Below, piece by piece: positions 52,173-60,660 of a stretch of DNA of 64,000 nt (its first letter is position 1; every line of letters begins with the position of its first letter). Where the stretch lies: contig DJJR01000016.1 in assembly GCA_002434245.1 (NCBI GenBank), forward strand, positions 43,243-107,242. Reading direction: 5' to 3'. This DNA is from Pelosinus fermentans. GTDB taxonomy: Bacteria > Bacillota > Negativicutes > DSM-13327. Position numbers and translations under genes: made by a program. The notes under the pieces were generated by a model, which was given only the letters and a program-made list of their open reading frames with translations, had not been told where the DNA came from and did not search any database.

Positions 52173-52337
52173 ATGAGTGTAGAATATGATTTTGAAGAGG
52201 CGGCAGATATACTAGAAGCATTCAATCGGGCGGGGATCAGCTACCGAATCTGTGAAGATGGAACATTCTCCTTTAACAGTGATAATGACCGAGAACGAGC
52301 CAAAAAGGTTATTGAAGAATTAAAGAAGAAAGCTTAA
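52173..52337 (+). CDS. Small acidic protein, 54 aa, unknown
   Basis: Short soluble helical protein starting MSVEYDFEEAADILEAFNRA, with an ISYRICEDGTFSF middle and a Lys/Glu-rich C-terminal helix. AAGGATGG lies at suitable distance before the ATG. A symmetrical hairpin follows at once. Codon usage looks native. It may be a small regulator or spore protein; I recognise no family. Confidence 0.55.
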   Translation: MSVEYDFEEAADILEAFNRAGISYRICEDGTFSFNSDNDRERAKKVIEELKKKA

Positions 52338-52347
52338 TAATAGAAAA

Positions 52348-52373
52348 AAGACTTAGCATAAATGCAAAGTCTT
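52348..52373. terminator. Hairpin between the 54-aa gene and tRNA-Leu copy 2
   Basis: AAGACTT-A-GCAT-AA-ATGC-A-AAGTCTT, fully symmetrical (52348-52373). Flanked by A and T; serves both converging transcripts. Confidence 0.65.
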
Positions 52374-52382
52374 ATAAAATAC

Positions 52383-52468
52383 TGGTGCCGAAGGCCGGAC
52401 TCGAACCGGCACGTGGAGTACACGTCTGATTTTGAGTCAGGTGCGTCTGCCAATTCCGCCACTTCGGC
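52383..52468 (-). tRNA. tRNA-Leu(CAA), copy 2
   Basis: Identical in all 86 positions to the tRNA at 50430-50515, anticodon CAA, CCA encoded. The 3' flank TAAAATAC is shared with copy 1 as well; the 5' flanks differ. Confidence 0.97.
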
Positions 52469-52516
52469 ACGTGCTAAGTTGTTTGGTGTTAGGCTTTTGC
52501 TCACCAGACAATTGAT

Positions 52517-52546
52517 ATAATACCATGATAAGAAGAAGCTTGTCAA
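52517..52546 (-). promoter_or_regulatory. Promoter of tRNA-Leu(CAA) copy 2
   Basis: Minus strand: TTGACA (52546-52541), 18-base spacer, TATTAT (52522-52517). Different in sequence from the promoter of copy 1. Confidence 0.65.
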
Positions 52547-52652
52547 GAATAAATTCTGTAGTTGGTATAATTATTTTTTTTTTGGAAACAATTGTATCAT
52601 ATATGGGGCTGTTTTCTGAGAGTACATCTATGGAGATGAGGAGGATGGTATT

Positions 52653-53015
52653 ATGGCAACAAAAATGGGGCGTTTGCCTGTAAAAAAAGTTTTATTGAAC
52701 AGCAAGACACTTAGCAATGAAGGTGAATATGAATTTATTATTGACTGTGATTCGATTTATTTTGATGTAGGGTATGATAATGAAGGTAATTTACAATTTG
52801 TTGATCAGTATTTCTATACGGATCGTAATCCTCAAGGTGATTTGAATTCTGCTGCTGACCAAAGTCTTCTCTTAAGTGTTGATGATAACGATTTTCCTGT
52901 GAAAAGTTATTTATTAGCAAAGCAAGAACAAGGAAATGAATGGCTGCGGTTTCATGCGGTAGTGCCTAAAACAGTTGATCCTGGGTATTTTCATCAAAAA
53001 TACCTCGGGGAGTAA
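52653..53015 (+). CDS. Hypothetical protein, 120 aa
   Basis: Not recognised. Soluble, acidic, predicted beta-rich: GRLPVKKVLLNSKTLSNEGE, EFIIDCDSIYFDVGYDNEG, VDQYFYTDRNPQGDLN and a C-terminal RFHAVVPKTVDPGYFHQKYL. Excellent ribosome site (GAGGAGG). It has its own terminator. No membrane segment or motif that would suggest catalysis. Confidence 0.7.
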   Translation: MATKMGRLPVKKVLLNSKTLSNEGEYEFIIDCDSIYFDVGYDNEGNLQFVDQYFYTDRNPQGDLNSAADQSLLLSVDDNDFPVKSYLLAKQEQGNEWLRFHAVVPKTVDPGYFHQKYLGE

Positions 53016-53049
53016 GTAAAAAATCTTTGAATCAATTTTATAGTTATAG

Positions 53050-53079
53050 GGATGGCATCGTTGCCATCCTTATTTTTTT
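53050..53079 (+). terminator. Terminator after the 120-aa gene
   Basis: GGATGGCA-TCGT-TGCCATCC (53050-53069) followed by TTATTTTTTT. Confidence 0.92.
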
Positions 53080-53196
53080 ATAAAGCAAGCATCATACAAT
53101 TATGTGTAAAAATATGGTAAAATAAATTAAAAATGTAATAAAATGGTAAAAAATACGATTCGATGTTAAAATGTCTATAGCAAATAAAAGTTATTG

Positions 53197-53277
53197 TGTC
53201 GAAATGAAGTAGGAAATCAAATCGGAACAAGCTTGTTAACACTGGGGCGCTGGGACTTTGCATAAGAATATTCGACA
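53197..53277 (+). promoter_or_regulatory. Two Spo0A-box sequences upstream of the sensor kinase
   Basis: TGTCGAA at 53197-53203 and its reverse TTCGACA at 53271-53277 both match the core 0A box exactly, 74 bases apart, within the 395-base gap before the kinase gene. The gap otherwise is AT-rich and shows no gene. Binding is inferred. Confidence 0.45.
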
Positions 53278-53411
53278 AAACGGGCTGGTTTACTTAGAAT
53301 TATGTCGCAATTTTACGAAAAGAACTTAGTCTAATTTAGCAGGACTTACAATTATTTACAAGAATATTAAGTATCACTTTAATAAATAGGAAGGTAAGGA
53401 GAGGGCAAAAT

Positions 53412-54551
53412 ATGTACTTAGCGGCAACTTCGCAAAATAGATTAGTACATTTAGTAAAAGAAGATGAGTATAAAGAATATTTTGAATCGACGACGAATGG
53501 GATTATACATCTTGATCGAGAAATGCGCATAAAAAGTTTGAATCGGGAGGCAGAACGAATCGGAGGAGTGGATCATTCTGCTGTAATCGGAAAACGGGCG
53601 GAGATTATTTTTAGAAAATATGGTGAACAATTCCTGAAAATCTTTGATGTTTCAGAATATGAGGATATTAAGACTGCTAATATTAGCTTGAAAATGAATG
53701 ATCAAATTATTTACCTTCATATCGATGCATTGCGGCTGGTCGATTCTTTGGGTGAATTCAATGGTATGATCGTTATATTACAGGATGTATCTGCTGTCAG
53801 AGCTGCTATAAAGCAAATACAGACGACACAGATGCTAGTGTCATTGGGGGAATTAGCAGCTGGTGTGGCTCATCATGTACGAACCCCCTTAACTACGATT
53901 AGTGGGTATCTGCAAGTTATGTTAGGACGTATTGATGATGATAAGTATACTGTACGCCGCGATGTATTAGAAACTTTACTGGGTGAAGTGTCTTATATCA
54001 ATGATGTAGTAAAAGAATTAATTCTTTTTGCAAAACCACCAGTGCAAAAAGAACCGGGTGTTGATTTGAATCGTTTGCTGGAAGAGGCATTATTGCTAAG
54101 TTTTAAAGAGTTAGGCGGTGAAAAGATCAATATAAATAAGGAATTAGCTAAGAATCTTCCTATTATTACTGCAGATAAAAATCTTATTAAGCAAGCGATA
54201 ATGAATATTATGCAAAATGCTATAGAATCCATGGATGGGGAAGGGGTATTGAGCATAAAATCGTGGATGAATGCAGAGCTTAGTATGTTGGTGCTTGCGA
54301 TAAATGATACTGGGGCAGGTATAACACCAGAAATATTGTCACGTATATTCGAACCTTTTTATACAACGAAATTAGATCGAGTCGGGCTGGGACTGCCTAT
54401 TGCCAATCGTATTATTGCAGAACATGGTGGTTTTGTTAATATTAGTGCAGGTGAGAAAGGCGGTACAAAAGTACATGTTTACCTGCCAATTGTTGATGAT
54501 TGTACCAATCGCTTAGCAGTGGTTCATCAACAAATCTTAAACTTACAGTAA
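53412..54551 (+). CDS. PAS-domain sensor histidine kinase (sporulation/NtrB type)
   Basis: 379-aa cytoplasmic two-component kinase without membrane segments. A PAS domain (about 20-130: EYFESTTNGIIHLDREMRIK, GKRAEIIF, LGEFNGMIVILQDVS) precedes the dimerisation domain with H box GELAAGVAHHVRTPLTTISG; the phospho-acceptor is His154. The residue after it is His instead of the usual Glu. The ATPase domain has N box NIMQNAIESM, DTGAGI, F box FEPFYTTK and GLGLPIANRI. No response regulator is adjacent, as with orphan kinases feeding the Spo0A phosphorelay. Upstream 0A-box matches support a sporulation link. Strong ribosome site AAGGAGAGGG. Confidence 0.9.
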   Translation: MYLAATSQNRLVHLVKEDEYKEYFESTTNGIIHLDREMRIKSLNREAERIGGVDHSAVIGKRAEIIFRKYGEQFLKIFDVSEYEDIKTANISLKMNDQIIYLHIDALRLVDSLGEFNGMIVILQDVSAVRAAIKQIQTTQMLVSLGELAAGVAHHVRTPLTTISGYLQVMLGRIDDDKYTVRRDVLETLLGEVSYINDVVKELILFAKPPVQKEPGVDLNRLLEEALLLSFKELGGEKININKELAKNLPIITADKNLIKQAIMNIMQNAIESMDGEGVLSIKSWMNAELSMLVLAINDTGAGITPEILSRIFEPFYTTKLDRVGLGLPIANRIIAEHGGFVNISAGEKGGTKVHVYLPIVDDCTNRLAVVHQQILNLQ

Positions 54552-54655
54552 CGTAATCCTTGTTATTTTATAATATGGGAAAATATATATCCTGTCATAT
54601 GCACAGAACATCCTTCATATATGTTTAGTGTTCTTTAATTTTTGACAAAGAAGGG

Positions 54656-55594
54656 ATGTCTGTGTTTTGTTTCTCAAGGAATGTAATCAACATATTTGTT
54701 CTATTGATTTTTATCCTGTTGCCTATTAGTGCTGCGGCGCAGCAAAATAATTTACCTCAGATTATTATTAATTTGCCTAGCCGCACTTTGCAATTGTATT
54801 ATGGTAATTCAATGAGCAAAGAATATTATGTAGCAATTGGTAAGCCCTCTACACCAACTCCCATGGGTAATTTTTATATTGTCAGTAAGGAACGTGATCC
54901 CATTTGGATTCCCCCCGGACGTAATTATGTTGTAATGTCAGGACCTGATAATCCCTTGGGGTATCGTTGGATGGAGTTTTTACCTTTATATGGAATACAT
55001 GGAACCAATGCTCCTTGGACAATCGGCATGGCAGTATCGAATGGCTGCGTGCGAATGCGAGAGGAGGAAGCGGAAGAATTGTTTGAGATTGTTACGAATG
55101 GTACGCCAGTAACAATAACCTATGAGCGGATTAAAATTGATATTGGAAAAAGTGGGAAAGCATCAATTGGGATTTATCCGGATGTTTATGGCTATAACGC
55201 TATTACTTTAGCTGATGTGAATGCAAAACTAGCTGAATATGGGTATACGGGATTTGTAAATGAAGAGTTTTTGTCAGCGATTTTAAGAGAAGAGAGTGGT
55301 AAGCAAGTAGAATTTGCCAAGGAGCAGAATATAAAAATAAATCATACTCGATTGGATCAGAAAGGAATTTTGGTTGGCAATTCCACTTATCTGCCAGTTT
55401 GGGCTGTTGCTTCAGCCTGTAAAAGTGGCTTTATATGGGATGATAAGAAAAAGTTAATTTGGAAAGATAATATTGCATATCAAGGTCTGATTAAAAATGA
55501 TATTATTTATAGTAAAATAGAAAATATTGAAAAGTTATTTAGCTTACGGACGGATTTTCGGGAGAATGGTGAATTAGAGCTCAATAGTGATTGA
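54656..55594 (+). CDS. L,D-transpeptidase (YkuD) with C-terminal stalk-type domain
   Basis: Exported peptidoglycan cross-linking enzyme, 312 aa. The signal peptide spans about residues 1-28 (VLLIFILLPISAAA). The YkuD domain (about 33-160) holds PMGNFYIVSKERDP, IHGTNAPWTIGMAVSNGCVR and the catalytic Cys inside SNGCVRM. The C-terminal part (about 235-300: GILVGNSTYLPVWAVASA) resembles the copper-amine-oxidase-like N1 stalk domain common in Firmicute wall proteins. It could use ATG 54656 or GTG 54662; AAGG is better spaced for the latter. Likely acts in vegetative or spore wall. Confidence 0.88.
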   Translation: MSVFCFSRNVINIFVLLIFILLPISAAAQQNNLPQIIINLPSRTLQLYYGNSMSKEYYVAIGKPSTPTPMGNFYIVSKERDPIWIPPGRNYVVMSGPDNPLGYRWMEFLPLYGIHGTNAPWTIGMAVSNGCVRMREEEAEELFEIVTNGTPVTITYERIKIDIGKSGKASIGIYPDVYGYNAITLADVNAKLAEYGYTGFVNEEFLSAILREESGKQVEFAKEQNIKINHTRLDQKGILVGNSTYLPVWAVASACKSGFIWDDKKKLIWKDNIAYQGLIKNDIIYSKIENIEKLFSLRTDFRENGELELNSD

Positions 55595-55670
55595 AGACTG
55601 CATTAGTAACAGTATAAAAAATGTTGTTTAGTAGAGTGCTGATAAAAGCAGCTTTTTTAGCATAAAATAG

Positions 55671-55717
55671 AAAAAGGATGCAGGGATAGATTTCCTTCTA
55701 TTCCAGCATCCTTTTTT
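55671..55717 (+). terminator. Terminator after the L,D-transpeptidase gene
   Basis: AAAAAGGATGC (55671-55681) pairs with GCATCCTTTTTT (55706-55717), with an inner GG-ATAGA/TCTAT-CC stem extension. Confidence 0.9.
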
Positions 55718-55806
55718 AAATAAAAAAAGTGGGAAATATAAAGGGATTTTGCAACTGTTTAGCTAAATATATAAAGTTGAAATTTATTAATTAAGGTGGT
55801 AAGCAT

Positions 55807-58431
55807 ATGCCTGAAAAGTTTATAATCATTGATGGAAGCAGCTTGGTACATAGGGCGTTTTACGCTTTGCCTCCATTAACTACAAGTAACGGACAATATA
55901 CAAATGCAGTGTATGGCTTTACAACTATGCTGGTAAAATTACTCGGTGAGTTAAAACCAGATTATATGGTTGTAGCTTTTGATAAAGGGAAAATTACTTT
56001 TCGTAATGACGTATATGCTGAATATAAGGCACAGCGTAAGCCTACGCCAAGAGAGTTGTCGGAACAATTTCCATTAACAAAAGAGGTGTTGGCGGCATTA
56101 GGAATTAGAGAGCTAGAAGAAGCAGGGTATGAGGGCGATGATATTATTGGTACTTTAGCGGCTAAGGCAGGACAAGCAGGGCACGAGGTGATCATTGTTA
56201 CCGGAGATCGTGACGCCTTGCAATTGATTAATCCTCATACCAAAGTAATGCTAACGAAAAAAGGTATATCTGAAATGGACATTTTTGATAAAGATGCTTT
56301 TTTTGCTAAATATAACGTGACCCCACAGCAACAAATTGATCTCAAAGGCTTAATGGGGGATGCTTCGGATAACATTCCTGGCGTTCCAGGGATCGGAGAA
56401 AAAACGGCTATAAAGCTAATTGTCGAATATGGTTCTATCGAAAATGTCTTAGAGAATATTGAAAATATTTCAGGCAAAAAACTCCAGGAGAACTTACGTA
56501 ATAATAAAGAAATCGCCTTGTTGTCAAAACAATTAGCGACTATTAAATGTGATATGTCCATCGACTTTACAAAGTACGATTTTAGAATCCATCCTAATCT
56601 TGAAAAAATGAAAGAACTCTTTGCTAAATTTGAATTTAAAAGTCTTCTAGCGCGAGTACACAGTATTTTCCCTGGGCATGAGCAAGAGCAAGAAATAGAG
56701 GCAGAAGCACTGCCTCAGGTTGATGAGATAACCGATGCTGCTGAGTTGGCGAGTTTAATCATACAGATAAGAAAAAATGGAATCTTAGAATTTTATCCAA
56801 TCATTACAGGGGATTTGCCTTCTGTTCATGTAGGAGGTCTATCAATTATCCTGGAAGGGAAAATTAAATATATTTCCAGTGAATCGGCAGGGTGGCAGGA
56901 ATTTCTGACTTTGTTTTCGGATGCAACAATCATGAAAGTTACTCATGATGCTAAGAAGATGTACCACGCATGCGCTAGTATGGGGACTTTCTTAGGAGGG
57001 CTTGTATTTGACACGATATTAGCAGCATATCTTTTGGAACCCACTGCAAATGAGTATTCTCTTGCAATATTGAAAGAAAAATATCTTGGAAAATTCAGTA
57101 CGATTCAATGGCAAAAAATGTATCATGAACCTGTTTTTGCTGTATGGGCTATTGAAGTCATACATGACATATACCCTATATTAAAGCAAGGTCTGATTGA
57201 TAATAAGCTGATTCATTTGTATAACGAAATTGAACTTCCTTTAGTTGAAGTGTTATCCATAGTAGAGAATCACGGAATTAAAGTAGATCGTGAATATTTG
57301 CAAATTATGTCAGTGGAAATTGGGGCAAAGATTGAGTTATTATTAACTAAGATTTATCAATGTGCAGGTGAAACGTTCAATGTGAACTCTCCAAAGCAGT
57401 TAGGAGTCATTCTGTTTGAAAAACTAAGCCTGCCTGTTATGAAAAAAACAAAAACTGGATACTCTACTGACGCAGAGGTATTGGAAAAGTTAGCAGGCCA
57501 ACATGCTATTGTGGATACGATTTTAGAATATCGAATGTTAGCCAAACTTAAATCGACATATCTGGATGGAATGGTTGATCTGATTTCTCCTGCAACAGGT
57601 CGTATACATACTACCTTTAATCAAATGGTGACGGCTACAGGCAGACTTAGTAGTTCGGAACCAAATTTGCAGAATATCCCTATACGCACTGAAATTGGCA
57701 AGAAGATTCGAGAGTTGTTTATACCTGGTGCAGGGTATGATTATCTGATGTCTGCTGATTATTCTCAAATTGAGCTGAGAGTTTTAGCTGATATGTCGGG
57801 TGATGCTAATCTCATTGAATCCTTTGCCAAAGAGCAAGATGTGCATACTCGTACTGCAGCAGAAGTGTTTGAAGTTCCGATGGAAGAAGTTACTTCAGAA
57901 TTGCGTTCAAGAGCAAAGGCTGTAAATTTTGGTATTGTCTATGGTATCAGTGATTATGGTTTATCACGTGATACAGGTGTCAGCCGCAAAGAGGCGGGGC
58001 GATATATTGAGAATTATTTTACTAAATATAATGGTGTGAAAGCCTTTATGGACAAATCTGTTGGTGCGGCTCATCAACAGGGATATGTTACTACGTTACT
58101 GGGACGTCGCCGCTATTTGCCTGATATTAATAGCAAGAATTTTAATCAGCGCTCCTTTGCAGAGCGTACGGCCATGAATACTCCCATTCAGGGGACGGCT
58201 GCTGATATTATAAAAAAAGCGATGGTTGATGTATATCGTGCATTGCAAAAAGAAAAATTACAAAGTCGCATTCTATTGCAAGTACATGATGAATTGGTAT
58301 TAGAAGTGCCTATTGGTGAAGTAGAGCAAGTCTCTAAAATAGTTAAAGAAGCAATGGAACAAAGTGTTGTGCTAAAAGTTCCATTAGTCGTGGATGTAAA
58401 AATCGGAAAGAATTGGGCAGATGCGAAATAA
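55807..58431 (+). CDS. polA: DNA polymerase I
   Basis: Gap-filling and Okazaki-fragment repair polymerase, 874 aa. Residues 1-290: 5'-3' exonuclease (IDGSSLVHRAFYALPPL, YEGDDIIGTLAAKA, GDRDALQLI). Residues about 300-465 are the 3'-5' exonuclease fold, but the first DxE motif is absent (region reads NGILEFYPII), so proofreading is probably lost, as in Bacillus polymerases. Residues about 470-874: polymerase with motif A DYSQIELRVLADMSGD, motif B RAKAVNFGIVYGIS and motif C LQVHDELVLEVP. Start after AAGGTGG. It heads polA-mutM-coaE. Confidence 0.97.
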   Translation: MPEKFIIIDGSSLVHRAFYALPPLTTSNGQYTNAVYGFTTMLVKLLGELKPDYMVVAFDKGKITFRNDVYAEYKAQRKPTPRELSEQFPLTKEVLAALGIRELEEAGYEGDDIIGTLAAKAGQAGHEVIIVTGDRDALQLINPHTKVMLTKKGISEMDIFDKDAFFAKYNVTPQQQIDLKGLMGDASDNIPGVPGIGEKTAIKLIVEYGSIENVLENIENISGKKLQENLRNNKEIALLSKQLATIKCDMSIDFTKYDFRIHPNLEKMKELFAKFEFKSLLARVHSIFPGHEQEQEIEAEALPQVDEITDAAELASLIIQIRKNGILEFYPIITGDLPSVHVGGLSIILEGKIKYISSESAGWQEFLTLFSDATIMKVTHDAKKMYHACASMGTFLGGLVFDTILAAYLLEPTANEYSLAILKEKYLGKFSTIQWQKMYHEPVFAVWAIEVIHDIYPILKQGLIDNKLIHLYNEIELPLVEVLSIVENHGIKVDREYLQIMSVEIGAKIELLLTKIYQCAGETFNVNSPKQLGVILFEKLSLPVMKKTKTGYSTDAEVLEKLAGQHAIVDTILEYRMLAKLKSTYLDGMVDLISPATGRIHTTFNQMVTATGRLSSSEPNLQNIPIRTEIGKKIRELFIPGAGYDYLMSADYSQIELRVLADMSGDANLIESFAKEQDVHTRTAAEVFEVPMEEVTSELRSRAKAVNFGIVYGISDYGLSRDTGVSRKEAGRYIENYFTKYNGVKAFMDKSVGAAHQQGYVTTLLGRRRYLPDINSKNFNQRSFAERTAMNTPIQGTAADIIKKAMVDVYRALQKEKLQSRILLQVHDELVLEVPIGEVEQVSKIVKEAMEQSVVLKVPLVVDVKIGKNWADAK

Positions 58432-58460
58432 CATCAATGACATGAACTAGGAGGTCAAGC

Positions 58461-59285
58461 ATGCCAGAAATGCCAGAAGTGGAAATTATTCGACGCAGCC
58501 TCATTGATAAAATTTCAGGGCGTACAATTGTAGAAGTTGAGTTTTTATTGGCGCGATTGGTGAAATGGCCTTCATCTGCAGAGTTTCAAGCTGTATTAAC
58601 AAACAGAAAAATTGAGACTGTAGCGAGAAGAGGTAAATATTTATTATTCCATTTAGACGATAAGCAAGTCTTAGTTATACACCTTCGCATGACAGGTCGG
58701 TTGCAATATATCACACGGGATGGAGAAAAAGACAAGTTTACTCGCATTATATTTAAATTAGATAATGGTGATTTATTGGTATATGCGGATACTCGTACAT
58801 TGGGAACCTTATACTTAATGCCCTTTGATGAATTGTGGAGAATTGCTGGTCTTTTTTCTATGGGGCCAGAACCCTTAACCCCTGAATTTTCGCTAGTTTA
58901 CTTAACGGAAATGCTGAAAAAACACCATGGAAAAATTAAAGCAATCCTATTAAATCAAAAATATATAGGCGGATTGGGTAATATCTATGTGGACGAATGC
59001 ATGGCTATTGCTGGTATCCATCCAGAACGTATCGCTAGTAGTTTAAGTGAAAGCGAAAATGAAAAATTGTATCATGCGATTAATAAAGTAATCGCAGATG
59101 GTATAGAGCATGGAGGAACGACCTTCCGTGATTACCGTGATGGTGATGGGAAAAGTGGCAGTCATCAGTATCACCTTAACGTATATGGACGTAAAGATGA
59201 GCCGTGCCTTTCTTGCGGCACACCAATCCATCGTAAAGAGGTAGCGGGCCGTGGAACTCATTTTTGTCCAAAGTGTCAAAAATAA
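58461..59285 (+). CDS. mutM: Formamidopyrimidine-DNA glycosylase
   Basis: Excises 8-oxoguanine and Fapy lesions in base excision repair; 274 aa. The mature N-terminus PEMPEVEIIRR provides catalytic Pro1 and Glu2; RRGKYLLF contains the conserved Lys; ILLNQKYIGGLGNIYVDECM is the helix-two-turn-helix; the zinc finger C-X2-C-X16-C-X2-C (CLSCGT...FCPKCQ) closes the protein. Of two ATGs three codons apart, only the first keeps the family's PE-x-PE start. GGAGG precedes it. It lies 29 bases after polA, followed closely by coaE. Confidence 0.96.
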   Translation: MPEMPEVEIIRRSLIDKISGRTIVEVEFLLARLVKWPSSAEFQAVLTNRKIETVARRGKYLLFHLDDKQVLVIHLRMTGRLQYITRDGEKDKFTRIIFKLDNGDLLVYADTRTLGTLYLMPFDELWRIAGLFSMGPEPLTPEFSLVYLTEMLKKHHGKIKAILLNQKYIGGLGNIYVDECMAIAGIHPERIASSLSESENEKLYHAINKVIADGIEHGGTTFRDYRDGDGKSGSHQYHLNVYGRKDEPCLSCGTPIHRKEVAGRGTHFCPKCQK

Positions 59286-59311
59286 GCACCGAATTGTGGG
59301 AGGAACGCTTC

Positions 59312-59926
59312 ATGTATGTGATTGGTCTAACTGGTGGGATTGCAAGTGGTAAAAGTACGGTAAGTTCCATGTTGGCGAAACTGGGAGCTTACATTATTGA
59401 TACAGATAAAATAGCTCGCGAAGTGGTTATGCCTAAGCAGCCTGCCTTGCTTGCGATTATGGCTCACTTTGGTGATGATATTATGCTGCCGGATGGAAAT
59501 GTGAATCGAAAAATGTTAGGAAATATCATATTTCAAAATCCGAAGGAACGCTCCTGCTTGGAGAAAATAATTCATCCCTATATTGAAGCACAAGTTGATA
59601 ATGGCATTAAGAAGGCGGAACAGCTGGGGCATAAGGCTGTTGTTATCGATATACCATTATTATTTGAAGCAGGTTGGCAAAGTAAGGTTGATGAAATTTG
59701 GGTGGTTTACGTTGATCCATCAGTACAGCTTTCGCGGTTAATCTCTCGCAATCAGTTAACCAACAAGGAGGCCATGGATCGAATTAATGCTCAACTCAAT
59801 ATAACTGAAAAAGCTAAGCGGTCTGATTTGGTAATTGATAATACGTTAGATGTTGAGAATACGAAACAGCAGGTCATAACAGCATGGCAGAATGTACGTG
59901 AGAAAATGAATAATGCTATGGCGTGA
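59312..59926 (+). CDS. coaE: Dephospho-CoA kinase
   Basis: ATP-dependent last step of coenzyme A synthesis; 204 aa. The P-loop GLTGGIASGKSTV is at the N-terminus, then DTDKIAREVV, IHPYIEAQV, VIDIPLLFEAGW and NQLTNKEAMDRINAQL. ATG 59312 follows GGGAGG by eight bases; an in-frame start 48 bases upstream would overlap mutM and lacks a ribosome site. The order polA-mutM-coaE is a common Firmicute arrangement. Confidence 0.95.
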   Translation: MYVIGLTGGIASGKSTVSSMLAKLGAYIIDTDKIAREVVMPKQPALLAIMAHFGDDIMLPDGNVNRKMLGNIIFQNPKERSCLEKIIHPYIEAQVDNGIKKAEQLGHKAVVIDIPLLFEAGWQSKVDEIWVVYVDPSVQLSRLISRNQLTNKEAMDRINAQLNITEKAKRSDLVIDNTLDVENTKQQVITAWQNVREKMNNAMA

Positions 59927-60008
59927 AGGATTAGTTGTTCTATTTTCTTCGTGTTTTGAGTAGAATTTTGTAGGATGACCCTACTAACATAGCAACGGAG
60001 TGATTTTT

Positions 60009-60578
60009 TTGGGGATTTTAACCTGGATGAAAGTCCTGGTGAGGAATATAGTAATATTGGCCATTATTGGATATGGAGTATATAATACTGACTGGTTTCA
60101 AAAAAAATATATTTACCCTTTCCCCTACCAGGATATTGTGTATCAGTATGCTCTGGAGAGAGAATTGGATCCCTTTCTTGTTGCTGGTGTGATACGAACA
60201 GAAAGTAAATTCGATACAAAAGCCGTGTCTCCTAAGGGAGCTTTAGGATTGATGCAGATGATGCCTGAAACGGCAAAATGGGTAGCCGAACAGATGGAAA
60301 AGAATGGATTTGCTACTACGCAGCTAGAAAATCCTGAAATAAATATTAGTATGGGAACTTGGTATTTAGCATCTTTAAAAAAAGAATTTAAAGGTAATGA
60401 AGTATTAATGTTAGCTGCTTATAATGGTGGCAGGGGCAATGTAAAGCAGTGGATGGAGCAATATGCATGGGATATGTCATTTCATGATTCTAAAAAAATC
60501 CCATTTGGAGAAACTAAAAAATATGTAGATCGAGTTTTATATAGTAAAAAGCGCTATCAGGAGTTATATGGTAGATAG
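60009..60578 (+). CDS. Membrane-anchored lytic transglycosylase (SLT domain)
   Basis: Cleaves the MurNAc-GlcNAc bond of peptidoglycan. 189 aa: an N-terminal membrane helix (VRNIVILAIIGYGVYNTDWF) then the SLT domain with catalytic Glu in VIRTESKFDTKAVSPKGALG, followed by LMQMMPETA, and later LAAYNGGRGNVKQW and KYVDRVLYSKKRY. TTG 60009 is chosen because GGAG lies eight bases upstream; GTG 60000 overlaps that site. It is the typical neighbour of coaE in clostridial and Negativicute genomes. A peptide-binding lipoprotein gene follows. Confidence 0.9.
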   Translation: MGILTWMKVLVRNIVILAIIGYGVYNTDWFQKKYIYPFPYQDIVYQYALERELDPFLVAGVIRTESKFDTKAVSPKGALGLMQMMPETAKWVAEQMEKNGFATTQLENPEINISMGTWYLASLKKEFKGNEVLMLAAYNGGRGNVKQWMEQYAWDMSFHDSKKIPFGETKKYVDRVLYSKKRYQELYGR

Positions 60579-60660
60579 GAGAGCGGTAGCTTTGCGATAT
60601 GGAAGAATAGTGTCAGTAAGATACGAGATGATTAATCTGGCTCTTCTGAGGAGAATTGTA

